Shown here one piece after another: positions 26,786 through 34,654 of a DNA stretch of 64,000 nt. Made by a program: the position numbers and the translations under genes. Each line of letters opens with the position of its first letter. The first letter of the stretch is position 1. The DNA is from Planctomycetota bacterium (GTDB taxonomy: Bacteria > Planctomycetota > J058 > JAJDCP01): assembly GCA_029260765.1 (NCBI GenBank), contig JAJDCP010000165.1, positions 1 to 64,000 on the forward strand, in the 5' to 3' direction. The notes below the pieces were generated by a model, which ran no database searches, had not been told where the DNA came from, and worked only from the letters and a program-made list of their open reading frames with translations.

Positions 26786-27620
26786 TCAGGGCAGCACGTC
26801 GATCCCGTAGTTGGCATCGACGAATTGCAGGATCGCCGCGGCCAGATCCGAGCGGAAGTCGTTCAGGTAGTTGGCGTTCATGCCGAATCGGTACGGCTGG
26901 GGCAGCTCGAGTTGGATGCCGTCGACTTCCTCGACAAGGCCGTCATGCAGGCCACTATTGGAGTCATTGGGAGTCTGGTAGCGGTCGGGCGAGCTGAGCG
27001 TGGACGAATGCCGGCGCTAGATGTAGCCGCCCTTACGCAGGTTGAACGTAGAGTCTGTCCCCTGCACGTCTTCGATATCCTCGACCACATGCATCCGGTA
27101 GGGCTGGTTGTTGAAATCGAGCTCTGCGCCGAGCAAGCGGTAGAGGGAGTCGTCCCCGAATATCACCTGCCACAGCTGCTGCGGCGCGTTGTCGTTCAGG
27201 TCGGCGTCGGCCAGATCGCGGGCGAGGTTGATCACCGAGGAGACCTTGGTGGTGTTGGTCAGACCGGGGTCCTGGGCGACGTTGTTGAGCAGGTTCTTGA
27301 AAACCGGGTGGTCGAAGTCGGCGGCCGTGGGAGCGTTGGGAGCCGTCGCGTCGGCGAGCAGGCCGTCGACGTCGACCACGCGGTCGAGCTCGAAGCGCAG
27401 CGTCGACGGGCGACGCGCCCCCTGAGGCTGCGCCCGCATAGCCAGGTCCAGGCCCGCCATGGCTTCGCTCACGTCGGTGTCGTGGTTGTAGCGGACATCT
27501 CCACACCAACGGCAACGACCCAGGTCGCGATCACGGTCGACCTGCAGAATGCGGACGCCACGTCGAACCTGCTCCGGTAAAGGTGGGCTGAAAGTAGCCT
27601 TCGAGACCGGACTCTCTACA
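26786..27620 (-). pseudogene. Decayed gene, N-formylglutamate-amidohydrolase-like C-terminus, internal TAG
   Basis: A continuous minus-strand frame runs from about 27620 (VESPVSKATFSPPLPEQVRR) through CRWCGDVRYNHDTDVSEAMA, DFDHPVFKNLLNNVAQDP and LWQVIFGDDSLYRLLGAELD to an in-frame TAG at 27017-27019. It then continues DRYQTPNDSNSGLHDGLVEE, VDGIQLELPQPYRFG and DLAAAILQFVDANYGIDVLP to TGA at 26786. The ending resembles the C-terminus of N-formylglutamate amidohydrolase/YjqB-like hydrolases (xxIQIEIxRxxR...FxxxLAxAIxxFL). No start codon with a ribosome site is evident at the 5' side, so the gene is probably truncated there too. Confidence 0.55.
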
Positions 27621-27654
27621 TGATTCGACCGAGGCGTGCTACAATCATGTCGCC

Positions 27655-27921
27655 ATGCTTTGGATGGATGCCACCATTATGGTAAGAACCCAGATCCAAC
27701 TCACAGAAGAGCAGATGGCGCAGCTTCGGAAGCTGGCAGCCGAAGAGCGGGTCTCCTTGGCTGCGCTGATACGAAGATCCGTCGACCTCCTCCTCGAGGC
27801 TCGGCGAGACCCGGCCGACGACCGCGCCCGGCGGGCCCTCGAGGTCGTAGGGAGGTTCCGTTCAGGAAAGCAGGACATCGCCGTGGAACATGACGCTTAC
27901 CTGGGGGAAGCGTTTCGATGA
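27655..27921 (+). CDS. vapB: Ribbon-helix-helix antitoxin (VapB-type)
   Basis: 88 residues (80 if the ATG at 27679 is used). VRTQIQLTEEQMAQLRKLAA then EERVSLAALIRRSVDLLLE is a ribbon-helix-helix DNA-binding domain, followed by a charged toxin-binding tail. TACAAT at 27640-27645 could be a -10 only 9 bp before ATG 27655, so a near-leaderless transcript is possible. The stop overlaps the toxin start (ATGA), the usual arrangement of VapBC operons that repress their own promoter. Confidence 0.8.
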   Translation: MLWMDATIMVRTQIQLTEEQMAQLRKLAAEERVSLAALIRRSVDLLLEARRDPADDRARRALEVVGRFRSGKQDIAVEHDAYLGEAFR

Positions 27922-28319
27922 CTGTCTTCGTCGATACCTCGGCGTTGTTTGCGGTCCTCGATGCGGGTGACGCGTGCCATATGAAGGCAGCTCAAGCATG
28001 GCGGAAGCTCGTCACGGACGCGATCCCTTTGCTGACGTCGTGTTACGTGTTGGTCGAAACACATGCCCTTGTGCAGCACCGGCTCGGGATGGCTGCAGTC
28101 CGTGCGCTGAGTGCGAACCTCCTCCCGCTGATCGAGGTCCACTGGATCGCGGAAGATCTGCATGCTCGTGCGGTCTCCAGCCTCTTGCTGCTCGACAGAA
28201 AACGGGTCAGTCTGGTTGATGTTTCGAGCTTCGAGATCATGCGCCAACGCGGGATCTCGCGCTGTTTCAGCTACGACCGACACTTTGATCAGCAGGGTTT
28301 CGTACGGTTCGTTGCGTGA
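27918..28319 (+). CDS. vapC: PIN-domain ribonuclease toxin (VapC-type)
   Basis: 133 residues. The PIN acidic residues are visible: VFVDTSALFAVLD (first Asp), SCYVLVETHALVQ (Glu), and LVDVSSFEIM plus SYDRHF (C-terminal Asp residues). PIN toxins are Mg2+-dependent RNases that cleave tRNA or rRNA. It overlaps the antitoxin by 4 bp. It lies in the eroded strip beside mobile-element remains, as such modules often do. Confidence 0.88.
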   Translation: MTVFVDTSALFAVLDAGDACHMKAAQAWRKLVTDAIPLLTSCYVLVETHALVQHRLGMAAVRALSANLLPLIEVHWIAEDLHARAVSSLLLLDRKRVSLVDVSSFEIMRQRGISRCFSYDRHFDQQGFVRFVA

Positions 28320-28870
28320 TGGTTCCCGACACTGCGGGTGCGCTGCAGTGCCTCGCCACTGTTGTCCGAAGCTCGGCCCGCGAGGCGAGGATCTGTATCA
28401 GGCCTTCGAGGCGTCCCCTCAGCCGTACGTTCAATGGCGAATTGACTATGAGGAAACCCGACAGCCTGGTCCCAGCGAGCTGTGAACCTGAATGGCTGCC
28501 CCGAGATCTGGAGCGTGAGGCCTTCATGGACCAGCAAAGGGCGACTCCTGGGTTCCTGGGTTCCTCATAGCTATTTCTTCTCCGCCGAGAGCTAAGGGGA
28601 ATTCGACAGGATTGTTCCCGCCGATCCCCCCATGAAATCGAACAAATGTTCGGTTCTTGTTGGGTCGGGTGGCCCGAGCCCTACGTGGAGCCCTGCCCAA
28701 TCCCCTCGTCGGAACCGTCCGACAACTTTGCGCGGCGCGAGAAGACGGCTACCGAGACGCTTGGTTGGTCTGCCTCCCACCTACACACACCACGCAAAGG
28801 CTTCGATTCGGCGTCGTCGAAGGGCCCTACGGCGCTCAGCGAACGCCGGAAGCCGCCTGCAGCAGCGCCG
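28320..28870. other. Gene-poor stretch between VapC and MrfB
   Basis: I find no supported gene. A few open frames have mixed codon bias (for example GTVRQLCAAREDGYRDAWLV from about 28700 on the plus strand) without a recognisable family. The notable item is the perfect SOS-box-like palindrome at 28639. The stretch may hold a decayed gene once controlled by it. Confidence 0.45.
28639..28652. promoter_or_regulatory. Perfect Gram-positive-type LexA (SOS) box CGAAC-AAAT-GTTCG
   Basis: The 14-bp site matches the CGAAC-N4-GTTCG consensus exactly, with the preferred A/T-rich centre. It lies 219 bp past the 3' end of the minus-strand mrfB gene, so it does not obviously precede an intact gene. Any target would be a plus-strand transcript beginning near 28660. 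Confidence 0.5.
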
Positions 28871-30016
28871 CTACAGCTCCTCAAGAGCATGCCGCGCAGC
28901 TTCAGCGAAGCCATCGACCTCAAGCAGCTCGTGTAGCAGGCTGCGTGCATGCGCACTCTCACCCAGCCGGCCGAGCTCTTGAGCCAGCCGCCAGAGGCTG
29001 GGCCCACGGTGGTGCTGGGGCAAGGCAGCGCGCCGCCGGGCCGCGCACAACCAATGATGGCGCGCAGTCTCCACTGCACCACGGCTGAGCGCCAGCCGTC
29101 CCGCCCCAAAACACTCCGCGGCTGTCTCTGGCTGCTCGCGGCGCTGCAGAAACACCGCGCTGAGGAAGGCCAGGGAGAGGATGTCGAGCGCGTTGTGGGC
29201 CAGCACACGGCGCAAATCGTGGCATACTCCCCGGGTGAGGAAATCTACCCAGGCCTGCGGGCACTCGGCCCCTTCGATGTCGTCGCGCCGCTGATAGCCC
29301 AACACATGGCGCTCGTAGTCTTTCAGGCGATGCCGCTCAAAGCTCGCCTTCCACAAGCCCCGACTCAACAGGGCCAGGTCACAATGCGGCAGCTGTTCAG
29401 GCCACACCTGGCGTTGGGCTTGAAAGCGTGCCCGAAGCTGAGGCAGATCGAAGCCCCGGCCATGAAAGCTGACCAGCCCCGAGGCCTGTTGCAGCGCCTC
29501 GGCGATCTCGCTCAGGTAGCTGCTCTCCTTTGCGGGGGAGGGCAGCAGAAACTGTTCGAGCACAAAGCCCTGACCCGTGAGCCGACCCAGGCCCGTCAAG
29601 TAGACGTAGGTTCCCATCCCGACATGCAGGCCGGTGGTCTCAGTGTCAAGAAAGACCAGGCCGTCCGCGGGCTCGACCGACTCGTCGTCGGCGAACAAGC
29701 TGGAGCCCTGGCTCTGCAGTCGCTGCCAGACCTCGCCCAAACGGCGGCCGCCGAGCTCGAAATCGAGCCCCAGCTCGAGGCGCAGACAGGGCGTGGGGCG
29801 CCGCAGCCAATGGCCCTGCAGGAACGTCTCGGTGCCCGCCTCTGGACAGCTCGGCATGACTCCCGCCAACCGCAGGTTCTCGACGCCATCTATGGGAGGG
29901 TAGGCGGTGGGCCGCAGCTCTCCCGATTCCAGGACGCGGGATTCGCAGGCTTGCAGGCGTTCCAGGCGGCGCTGCAACGCGCGTGCAGCAGTCAGCTCGG
30001 GTCGGGGAGGGCTCAC
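28871..30016 (-). CDS. mrfB: YprB/MrfB-type RNase H-like exonuclease
   Basis: 381 residues. The GTG at 30016 overlaps the upstream gene's stop (GTGA) and is preferred to longer in-frame options. The DEDD exonuclease core is intact: FLDTETTGL (ExoI, Asp and Glu), FHGRGFDLPQLRARF (ExoII) and LAHNALDILSLAF (ExoIII). SQRHRLKDYERHVLGYQRR-type sequence between them is typical of the YprB family. A C-terminal helical-repeat region follows. B. subtilis MrfB excises mitomycin-damaged DNA together with the MrfA helicase, and the same pairing is seen here. Confidence 0.83.
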   Translation of the reverse strand: MSPPRPELTAARALQRRLERLQACESRVLESGELRPTAYPPIDGVENLRLAGVMPSCPEAGTETFLQGHWLRRPTPCLRLELGLDFELGGRRLGEVWQRLQSQGSSLFADDESVEPADGLVFLDTETTGLHVGMGTYVYLTGLGRLTGQGFVLEQFLLPSPAKESSYLSEIAEALQQASGLVSFHGRGFDLPQLRARFQAQRQVWPEQLPHCDLALLSRGLWKASFERHRLKDYERHVLGYQRRDDIEGAECPQAWVDFLTRGVCHDLRRVLAHNALDILSLAFLSAVFLQRREQPETAAECFGAGRLALSRGAVETARHHWLCAARRRAALPQHHRGPSLWRLAQELGRLGESAHARSLLHELLEVDGFAEAARHALEEL

Positions 30017-31887
30017 AGACACCGGATGTGTTCTCCTTCCGTCAGCTGCGGCTGGGACTTTCCCAGCCTGAGTTCCTCGATCAGCTGACGCAGCTGCTTC
30101 TTGAGCTTGGGGTTGTGGGACGCACCGGAGCCGACACAGGCGGAGCAACCTCGAGCACCGCACGCGCAACCGGCCAGATAGCGCGTCACGACTTCGAGCA
30201 CCTCAGCGAGCCGAGTCGCCAGCCTGCCACACAAGCCACTGCCATCGGGGACGCAATCAAACAGAATCAAAACCCGTCGACCAGAGAGCGTCTGGATGGT
30301 GTGGCCCAGGCTGGAGAGCGAGCTGGCGGGTCGGTTCGAGACAGAACCCGAGGCTGGCTCACAACGGACCAGGCTGAACAGGGCCAGACGAAGCAACTCG
30401 GCCAGGGCGTCGAGTACGCCCTCGGTTGGCAGATCGCCGTGCTCGGGGAGGACGTCGTGCTCGGGGGGGCCGTCCAACTCTGGGGATACCGCCAGTGCCA
30501 GACAGCGCGTGATCAGAAGCTCGGCCGGACGATGGAATTCTCGGCTGTCGAGTACCCGCCCTGTCTGGTGGCAGCGCGTGACCGCTCGCTCGGCCCGCAG
30601 GCTGACCTCTGCTTCGCCAGTGTAGCGGCCTTGCTCGTCCAGGGTCGCAGCGGGCGGGAAACGCACGTCGATAGCGAGAGGGCACTCGGATCGGCTCGAC
30701 ACCACGGCCGGGCGCAGGAAGGCTCTACGTTGCTCGGTATCCACCTCTTCGACCAACCAGCCCTGACCGTTGTGGAAATAGACAGCACCTGGAAAGATCT
30801 GCTCGAGTGCGTGCAGGCGGTCTATCCGTGCCAGCGGTTTGCGCGACTGCGCATCGAACAGCTGTATTCCGGACACGCCGACCTCTCGAAGCCGCACTGC
30901 GGAAGCAGGAGCTTCGACCCCGATCCAATACAGGCGCCCGGTCTCTCGCTTCAAAGTCCGTGAGGCCTCAAAATACGCGCTCAAGCCATCGTGACCCAAC
31001 GGCTCATCGGGATCGAGCGGCAACTCGTAGGCAGCGCATTTGAGATGTGAAGCGCGGATGACGAGATGGCCCGGATTGAGGCACGCCTCAGGCAGTGCAC
31101 CGTCGAGGCTGCGGAAGAGACCCTGCGCGGCCTGCTCAAGCTGCCGCGGCGTCGCGCCGGCTGGCAGGTCGAGGCGCCAACCATCACGAGGGCGTTCCGC
31201 CAACAGCAGACGCACCGCCACCGGCAAGAGCCCTTGAAACAACGTCCGCGGATCGGCCAGGGGCTCGTAGTCTGCGAGCCACGTCGGCGAGGATTCGTAG
31301 TGGCGGGCGATGCGCTCCAGCCGATGCAACACGTTACAGACATGGCTGCCCCGGACGCCGCTGTATGCGCTGGCTTCGTCGACGACCACCAGCGCGAGCG
31401 CCTCCCACCAGCTGGACCAGCTCAGGTGTTTGGGGAGCAGGGACCTGTGCAGAGACGCCGCGTCGATCACCAGCACATGTGGATGCGGGGGGCCTGCTTC
31501 GCGCTGGAACAGCTCAATCTGTTGGGCGGGCAGCCCGGCAGCGCGTGCCAGCCTTCGGAGCGACAGCCGGCGCCGGTGCGCGCTGGCAAGGTCTGGGCAA
31601 ACCCAGAGGAAGCGCCCCGGCCGCCTCTCGCTCCACGCCTGCAGCAAGGCGAGTTGCAGCGAGAGCCCTGGGCCGACCCGGGCGAGCGCGCAGTGCGTGC
31701 CCTCCGCTGCAAGCTGGCAGAACTCCAACTGCTGGCGCTCGAGACCGGGCAGACCGCAGACGGCCAGGGCTCGTTGTAGAGGTAGTGGAAGCTCAGTGAG
31801 CGGTCGCGTGGCGCCCGGCTGGATGCTCTGGGCATGAAGCCCCAGATGTTCGACCAGGTTGCGGAGCTGGGTCAGTTGCGAAGTCAT
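30013..31887 (-). CDS. MrfA/YprA-like DUF1998 protein with degenerate helicase core
   Basis: 624 residues. VVVDEASAYSGVRGSHVCNV corresponds to the DEAH-box motif II block of YprA/MrfA helicases (VVDEAHxYRGVFGSHVAxV). The C-terminal Cys cluster CACGARGCSACV, followed by HNPKLKKQLRQLIEEL, matches the DUF1998 end. However, where Walker A (GxGKS/T) is expected I see ALARVGPGLSLQLALL with no GK(S/T). The SAT motif and the second RecA domain (motifs IV-VI) are not recognisable: from RHYESSPTWLADYEPLADP the sequence passes quickly to the DUF1998 part. It is therefore probably an ATPase-dead scaffold for MrfB. The frame is intact, arguing against simple decay. Confidence 0.7.
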   Translation of the reverse strand: MTSQLTQLRNLVEHLGLHAQSIQPGATRPLTELPLPLQRALAVCGLPGLERQQLEFCQLAAEGTHCALARVGPGLSLQLALLQAWSERRPGRFLWVCPDLASAHRRRLSLRRLARAAGLPAQQIELFQREAGPPHPHVLVIDAASLHRSLLPKHLSWSSWWEALALVVVDEASAYSGVRGSHVCNVLHRLERIARHYESSPTWLADYEPLADPRTLFQGLLPVAVRLLLAERPRDGWRLDLPAGATPRQLEQAAQGLFRSLDGALPEACLNPGHLVIRASHLKCAAYELPLDPDEPLGHDGLSAYFEASRTLKRETGRLYWIGVEAPASAVRLREVGVSGIQLFDAQSRKPLARIDRLHALEQIFPGAVYFHNGQGWLVEEVDTEQRRAFLRPAVVSSRSECPLAIDVRFPPAATLDEQGRYTGEAEVSLRAERAVTRCHQTGRVLDSREFHRPAELLITRCLALAVSPELDGPPEHDVLPEHGDLPTEGVLDALAELLRLALFSLVRCEPASGSVSNRPASSLSSLGHTIQTLSGRRVLILFDCVPDGSGLCGRLATRLAEVLEVVTRYLAGCACGARGCSACVGSGASHNPKLKKQLRQLIEELRLGKSQPQLTEGEHIRCL

Positions 31888-31918
31888 GCTGCACTCCCGA
31901 CGTTTCCAGCATGCTATC

Positions 31919-31934
31919 TTTGACCCCCGTCAAA
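31919..31934. promoter_or_regulatory. Inverted repeat TTTGAC-N4-GTCAAA upstream of the mrfA-like gene
   Basis: A perfect 6-bp inverted repeat with a 4-bp spacer, 32 bp upstream of the ATG at 31887 and embedded in a TTGAC promoter-like element. Size and position suit a repressor operator, perhaps a damage-response regulator given the gene pair. Confidence 0.4.
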
Positions 31935-31974
31935 ATTCCGCAGAACTGCCACTCCTGGTCAGGATTTCGCACCC

Positions 31975-32565
31975 TCAACCGAGGTGGATTTCGATCACAG
32001 GCTTGAATTTCATGGGCAAATACCAGGCGAAGCGGCCCTTGTTGGACCAGACCGTGAACTTACCGTTGTCCGAGAAGCGGTAATCTTCGATGGTCTTCTT
32101 CTTGATCTTGAAGGAGCCAGGAAACTTGGTGCCCAGCTCTTTGGGCTGCAGCCCCGGGGGCCGGTTCTCGACTCCCTCCGGAGGCACACGGCCTTCGCCG
32201 AGCTGCACGTAGTACAGGGAATTCTTGCTGAACACCAGATCGCCGTGGGTGCGGGTGGTCAGGTCTTTGACGAACAACACGTCCTGGATGGCCGACTGTT
32301 TCACATCCTGACGCGTCATGCGCTGTGAGTCGAAGCTACCCAGCTTCTTGCTGACGTTGGTCGCAAGGTCTGCAGCCATCTCCGTACGCCTGGAGCTCCT
32401 GGTGCGCTTGGTTGCCTTGACCCGCTTCGACCGCCCACTCTTGGAAGACTTCTCACCCGGTACGCGCAACACTGCGCCACAGCCGGGGCATTTGATCTTG
32501 CGGCCCGCAACATCGTCGGGGACCTTGGCTTTCTTCCCGCAATCGCACTCGATCTTGATGGACAT
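31975..32565 (-). CDS. Zinc-ribbon protein with C-terminal DUF4339/PH-like region, unknown function
   Basis: 196 residues from ATG 32565. IECDCGKKAKVPDDVAGRKI then KCPGCGAVLRV is a CxC...CxxC zinc ribbon of a type especially common in Planctomycetota. A Lys/Arg/Ser-rich linker follows. The C-terminal domain (SLYYVQLGEGRVPPEGVENR; PGSFKIKKKTIEDYRFSDNG; NKGRFAWYLPMKFKPVIEIH) is beta-rich and not assigned. The final domain name in the call is only a resemblance. No operon partner is evident; the next minus gene ends 110 bp upstream. Confidence 0.6.
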   Translation of the reverse strand: MSIKIECDCGKKAKVPDDVAGRKIKCPGCGAVLRVPGEKSSKSGRSKRVKATKRTRSSRRTEMAADLATNVSKKLGSFDSQRMTRQDVKQSAIQDVLFVKDLTTRTHGDLVFSKNSLYYVQLGEGRVPPEGVENRPPGLQPKELGTKFPGSFKIKKKTIEDYRFSDNGKFTVWSNKGRFAWYLPMKFKPVIEIHLG

Positions 32566-32674
32566 TCCGACCCTCTCGTCGCCATCCGCTGGTCCCGTCG
32601 ATTCTAACCGCGTCGCCGGCTCGCGCAAACTTTTGCTGCGATGCAGGCCGCTGCGCGCTCGCCAGATGGCAGCA

Positions 32675-33286
32675 TCAGCTGCCCGGGGCGCGGCCGTTCA
32701 CGGGGGCCGAATCCGCCACGAAGCTGGGGCGCCGCCAACGCACGTAGAGCACAAAACCCCACCAGCTCAGCAGAACCAGCAGGATGGCTCCGACCTGCAC
32801 ACGCTCGAACAGCGTGGGGTCGAGCAGCTCGGTGTCGATGAAACCACCCACCGAACGCAACGCTTCGTCGAGTTGCGCGTCGCGTGCTGCCCGGTCGAGC
32901 ACCAGGACAAACCTGTCGGCCGTGTACAACAGCGAGCCGACCATGAATGTCCGGTAGCCCCACAGCTTCGTCGCGAGCAAGCCGCTGCCCATGGCCGCAA
33001 ACAAACCGACGAACAGAAGATGGTACCCCACGACGAGCGCACCCGAGCGCATCGCGCCGAAGAGAGGAGCCGGATCCATGACGCTGAGCAACTCGAACAG
33101 AGCAGAGATCAGGAACAGCACGCCCGTGCTACGGATGGTGAACAGTCCCGGCCGCGGGAGGCTAGGGGCTGGTGTTGGGAGCGGATGGGCGGGAGGCAAC
33201 CAGGTCTCTTGTCGGCGGGTAGCGCCGCAGAAGCGGCACAAGACGGCAGCGGCCTGGATTTCCTCAGCGCAAAAGGGACACTTCAT
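32675..33286 (-). CDS. Zinc-ribbon membrane protein
   Basis: 203 residues from ATG 33286. MKCPFCAEEIQAAAVLCRFC is the common CxxC...CxxC zinc ribbon used as an N-terminal domain of small membrane proteins. Four hydrophobic segments follow: GVLFLISALFELLSVMD, VVGYHLLFVGLFAAMGSGLL, YRTFMVGSLLYTADRFVLVL and VGAILLVLLSWWGFVLYVRW. Function unknown. The start lies 4 bp after the end of the glutamine-synthetase remnant. Confidence 0.75.
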   Translation of the reverse strand: MKCPFCAEEIQAAAVLCRFCGATRRQETWLPPAHPLPTPAPSLPRPGLFTIRSTGVLFLISALFELLSVMDPAPLFGAMRSGALVVGYHLLFVGLFAAMGSGLLATKLWGYRTFMVGSLLYTADRFVLVLDRAARDAQLDEALRSVGGFIDTELLDPTLFERVQVGAILLVLLSWWGFVLYVRWRRPSFVADSAPVNGRAPGS

Positions 33287-33289
33287 CTC

Positions 33290-33592
33290 TCAATACTGAC
33301 TGAACAGCAAGGCAGGGGAGCTCGGCAACGGCAGTGGCTGGAACCAGTGGCAATAATGGGTCACACCATGCCCGAGTGCCCAGTGTTTCAATGCGTTGGC
33401 AATCGCGTTGGTGACCTGCTTCGAAAGCGGTTGGCCCTCAGCGACCGCGAGCTTGTATTGACGGTAGATGTCGGGGTCGACGGTGGTCTTGAGCTTGTCG
33501 CTATTGAAGACCAACTCACCAAAGTGGGCTTTCTTTTCCAACACGGTCAACCGGGCCTCCAGGAAGATACAATTTGACGCGCCGCGCCACAA
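33290..33592 (-). pseudogene. N-terminal stub of type III glutamine synthetase
   Basis: The frame from about residue 23, FGELVFNSDKLKTTVDPDIY through EGQPLSKQVTNAIANALKHW and ALGHGVTHYCHWFQPL, is the unmistakable N-terminal block of GSIII (GlnN; compare xxxVANAMKDWAxxxGATHYTHWFQPL). It then runs into PLPLPSSPALLFSQY and stops, about 600 residues short of a full enzyme. None of the catalytic domain is nearby. It is a deletion remnant. Confidence 0.82.
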
Positions 33593-33713
33593 TGCGCGGA
33601 AGAGTGGAGGCTAGCCGCTCGGACAGCGAAAGACAAGCACTACCCGGGCACGACCTGTTGGGGATTGCACAAGTTCTTGGCGCAGCGCGTTCTGTGATCA
33701 CAGCAGCGCGCGC

Positions 33714-34397
33714 TCAGACGGCCACCTCGCGCAGTTGCACACCGAGGTACAGCAACAGCTCGCGCAAACGACTGGTTTTGATCACTTCCGGGTTGTGGGC
33801 GATGAAGATCTGCCGGTTGTCCCACGAGCGGACGGCACCGTTCACACCGACCAGCCCCTCGACTTCCTGCAGAACTGTCTTCCAGCCCATGCTCGGCTCG
33901 ATCGGCTCGATCTCAAACGAGACATAGTGCCCCGGAGCCAGTGAAGCGGGGGCTTTGCGATGGACCTTGATGACCCGCGGCTGGAACTCGTCGTCGGTCT
34001 TCAGCCGACGGTTGGTGCTGCGCACCAGTGCGAAAGAGATGGCCGCTCCCACTACCGTCAGGATCAGTGGAGCGAGGTAGTCCGGTCCCGGCACCCACGA
34101 GCTCAGGGCCATGCCGAGTGCGAGCCCGCCCAGCGTCAGCGCGAGGGGAAGGAACAGAAGAATCAGCGCGGAGAAACTCTGGGACGGACGCCGTGCCTCC
34201 AGCGTAACCTTGTCCCCGGAGGCCAGGACTTCCTTACTGGCGACCTTGAGCACCGGGCCCTGGTCGCTGCGTTGTTGTTTGCCCGCCTCTGCGTACATAT
34301 TAAAAGGGTAGGGATTCTCAGAGACCTGGGGATCCAATTGCACCCAGATGTGTCCGTCTCTGCTCGCGAGAACCTCACCTTCAACCTGGACTGCCAT
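33714..34397 (-). CDS. RseC/MucC-like membrane protein with extra C-terminal domain
   Basis: 227 residues. The second of two ATGs (34397) has the better spacing from GGCGGAA. VQVEGEVLASRDGHIWVQLD and the two helices ALILLFLPLALTLGGLALGM and YLAPLILTVVGAAISFALVR match the RseC/MucC (SoxR-reducing system) topology, although the family's cysteine motif is missing. After TNRRLK there is a ~75-residue extension ending SRLRELLLYLGVQLREVAV, not present in ordinary RseC. Neither rsx/rnf nor sigmaE genes are nearby. The 5' leader contains the 23-bp tandem repeat. Confidence 0.55.
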   Translation of the reverse strand: MAVQVEGEVLASRDGHIWVQLDPQVSENPYPFNMYAEAGKQQRSDQGPVLKVASKEVLASGDKVTLEARRPSQSFSALILLFLPLALTLGGLALGMALSSWVPGPDYLAPLILTVVGAAISFALVRSTNRRLKTDDEFQPRVIKVHRKAPASLAPGHYVSFEIEPIEPSMGWKTVLQEVEGLVGVNGAVRSWDNRQIFIAHNPEVIKTSRLRELLLYLGVQLREVAV

Positions 34398-34412
34398 GAT
34401 CATTTCCGCCTT

Positions 34413-34525
34413 ATGCTCTGGCAGGCTGCAGGCTTATGCTCTGTCAGGCTGCAGGCTTGTGCTCTGTCAGGCTGCAGGCTTGCGCACTGTCAGGCTGCAG
34501 GCTTGTACCTTGTCGGGCTGCAAGA
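34413..34525. repeat. 23-bp tandem repeat, about five copies
   Basis: Copies of CTGTCAGGCTGCAGGCTTGTG recur with an exact 23-bp period (CAGGCTGCAGGCTT at 34422, 34445, 34468 and 34491, with a diverged fifth at 34514). The array lies between the divergent RseC-like and YggS genes, within the RseC-like leader. Units are contiguous without unique spacers, so it is not a CRISPR array. Confidence 0.85.
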
Positions 34526-34583
34526 GAGGCAGAGACTCTCCAACTCCCGCCTGACAAGCCGATCCTACCCGTTTTTGGGCGGC

Positions 34584-34614
34584 TTGACAAGTTTCCGGAC
34601 CAAGTTAGTATGAT
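34584..34614 (+). promoter_or_regulatory. Sigma70-like promoter for the yggS-kinase operon
   Basis: A consensus TTGACA (34584-34589) and a near-consensus TATGAT (34609-34614) are separated by 19 bp, 40 bp upstream of the YggS start. The spacer is longer than the usual 17 bp, as in the candidate promoter at 10266. Confidence 0.5.
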
Positions 34615-34654
34615 TTCCCTCCGTGTGGGTCTCACGAGGGAGTAAGGGGGGAGA

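Noticed and set aside
27017..27019. Recoded TAG (pyrrolysine)
   Set aside because: No pyl genes are visible, the gene is also truncated at its 5' end, and the neighbourhood is full of broken genes; a nonsense mutation is simpler.
34413..34525. CRISPR array
   Set aside because: Copies are directly contiguous with a 23-bp period and no spacers; no cas genes are present.
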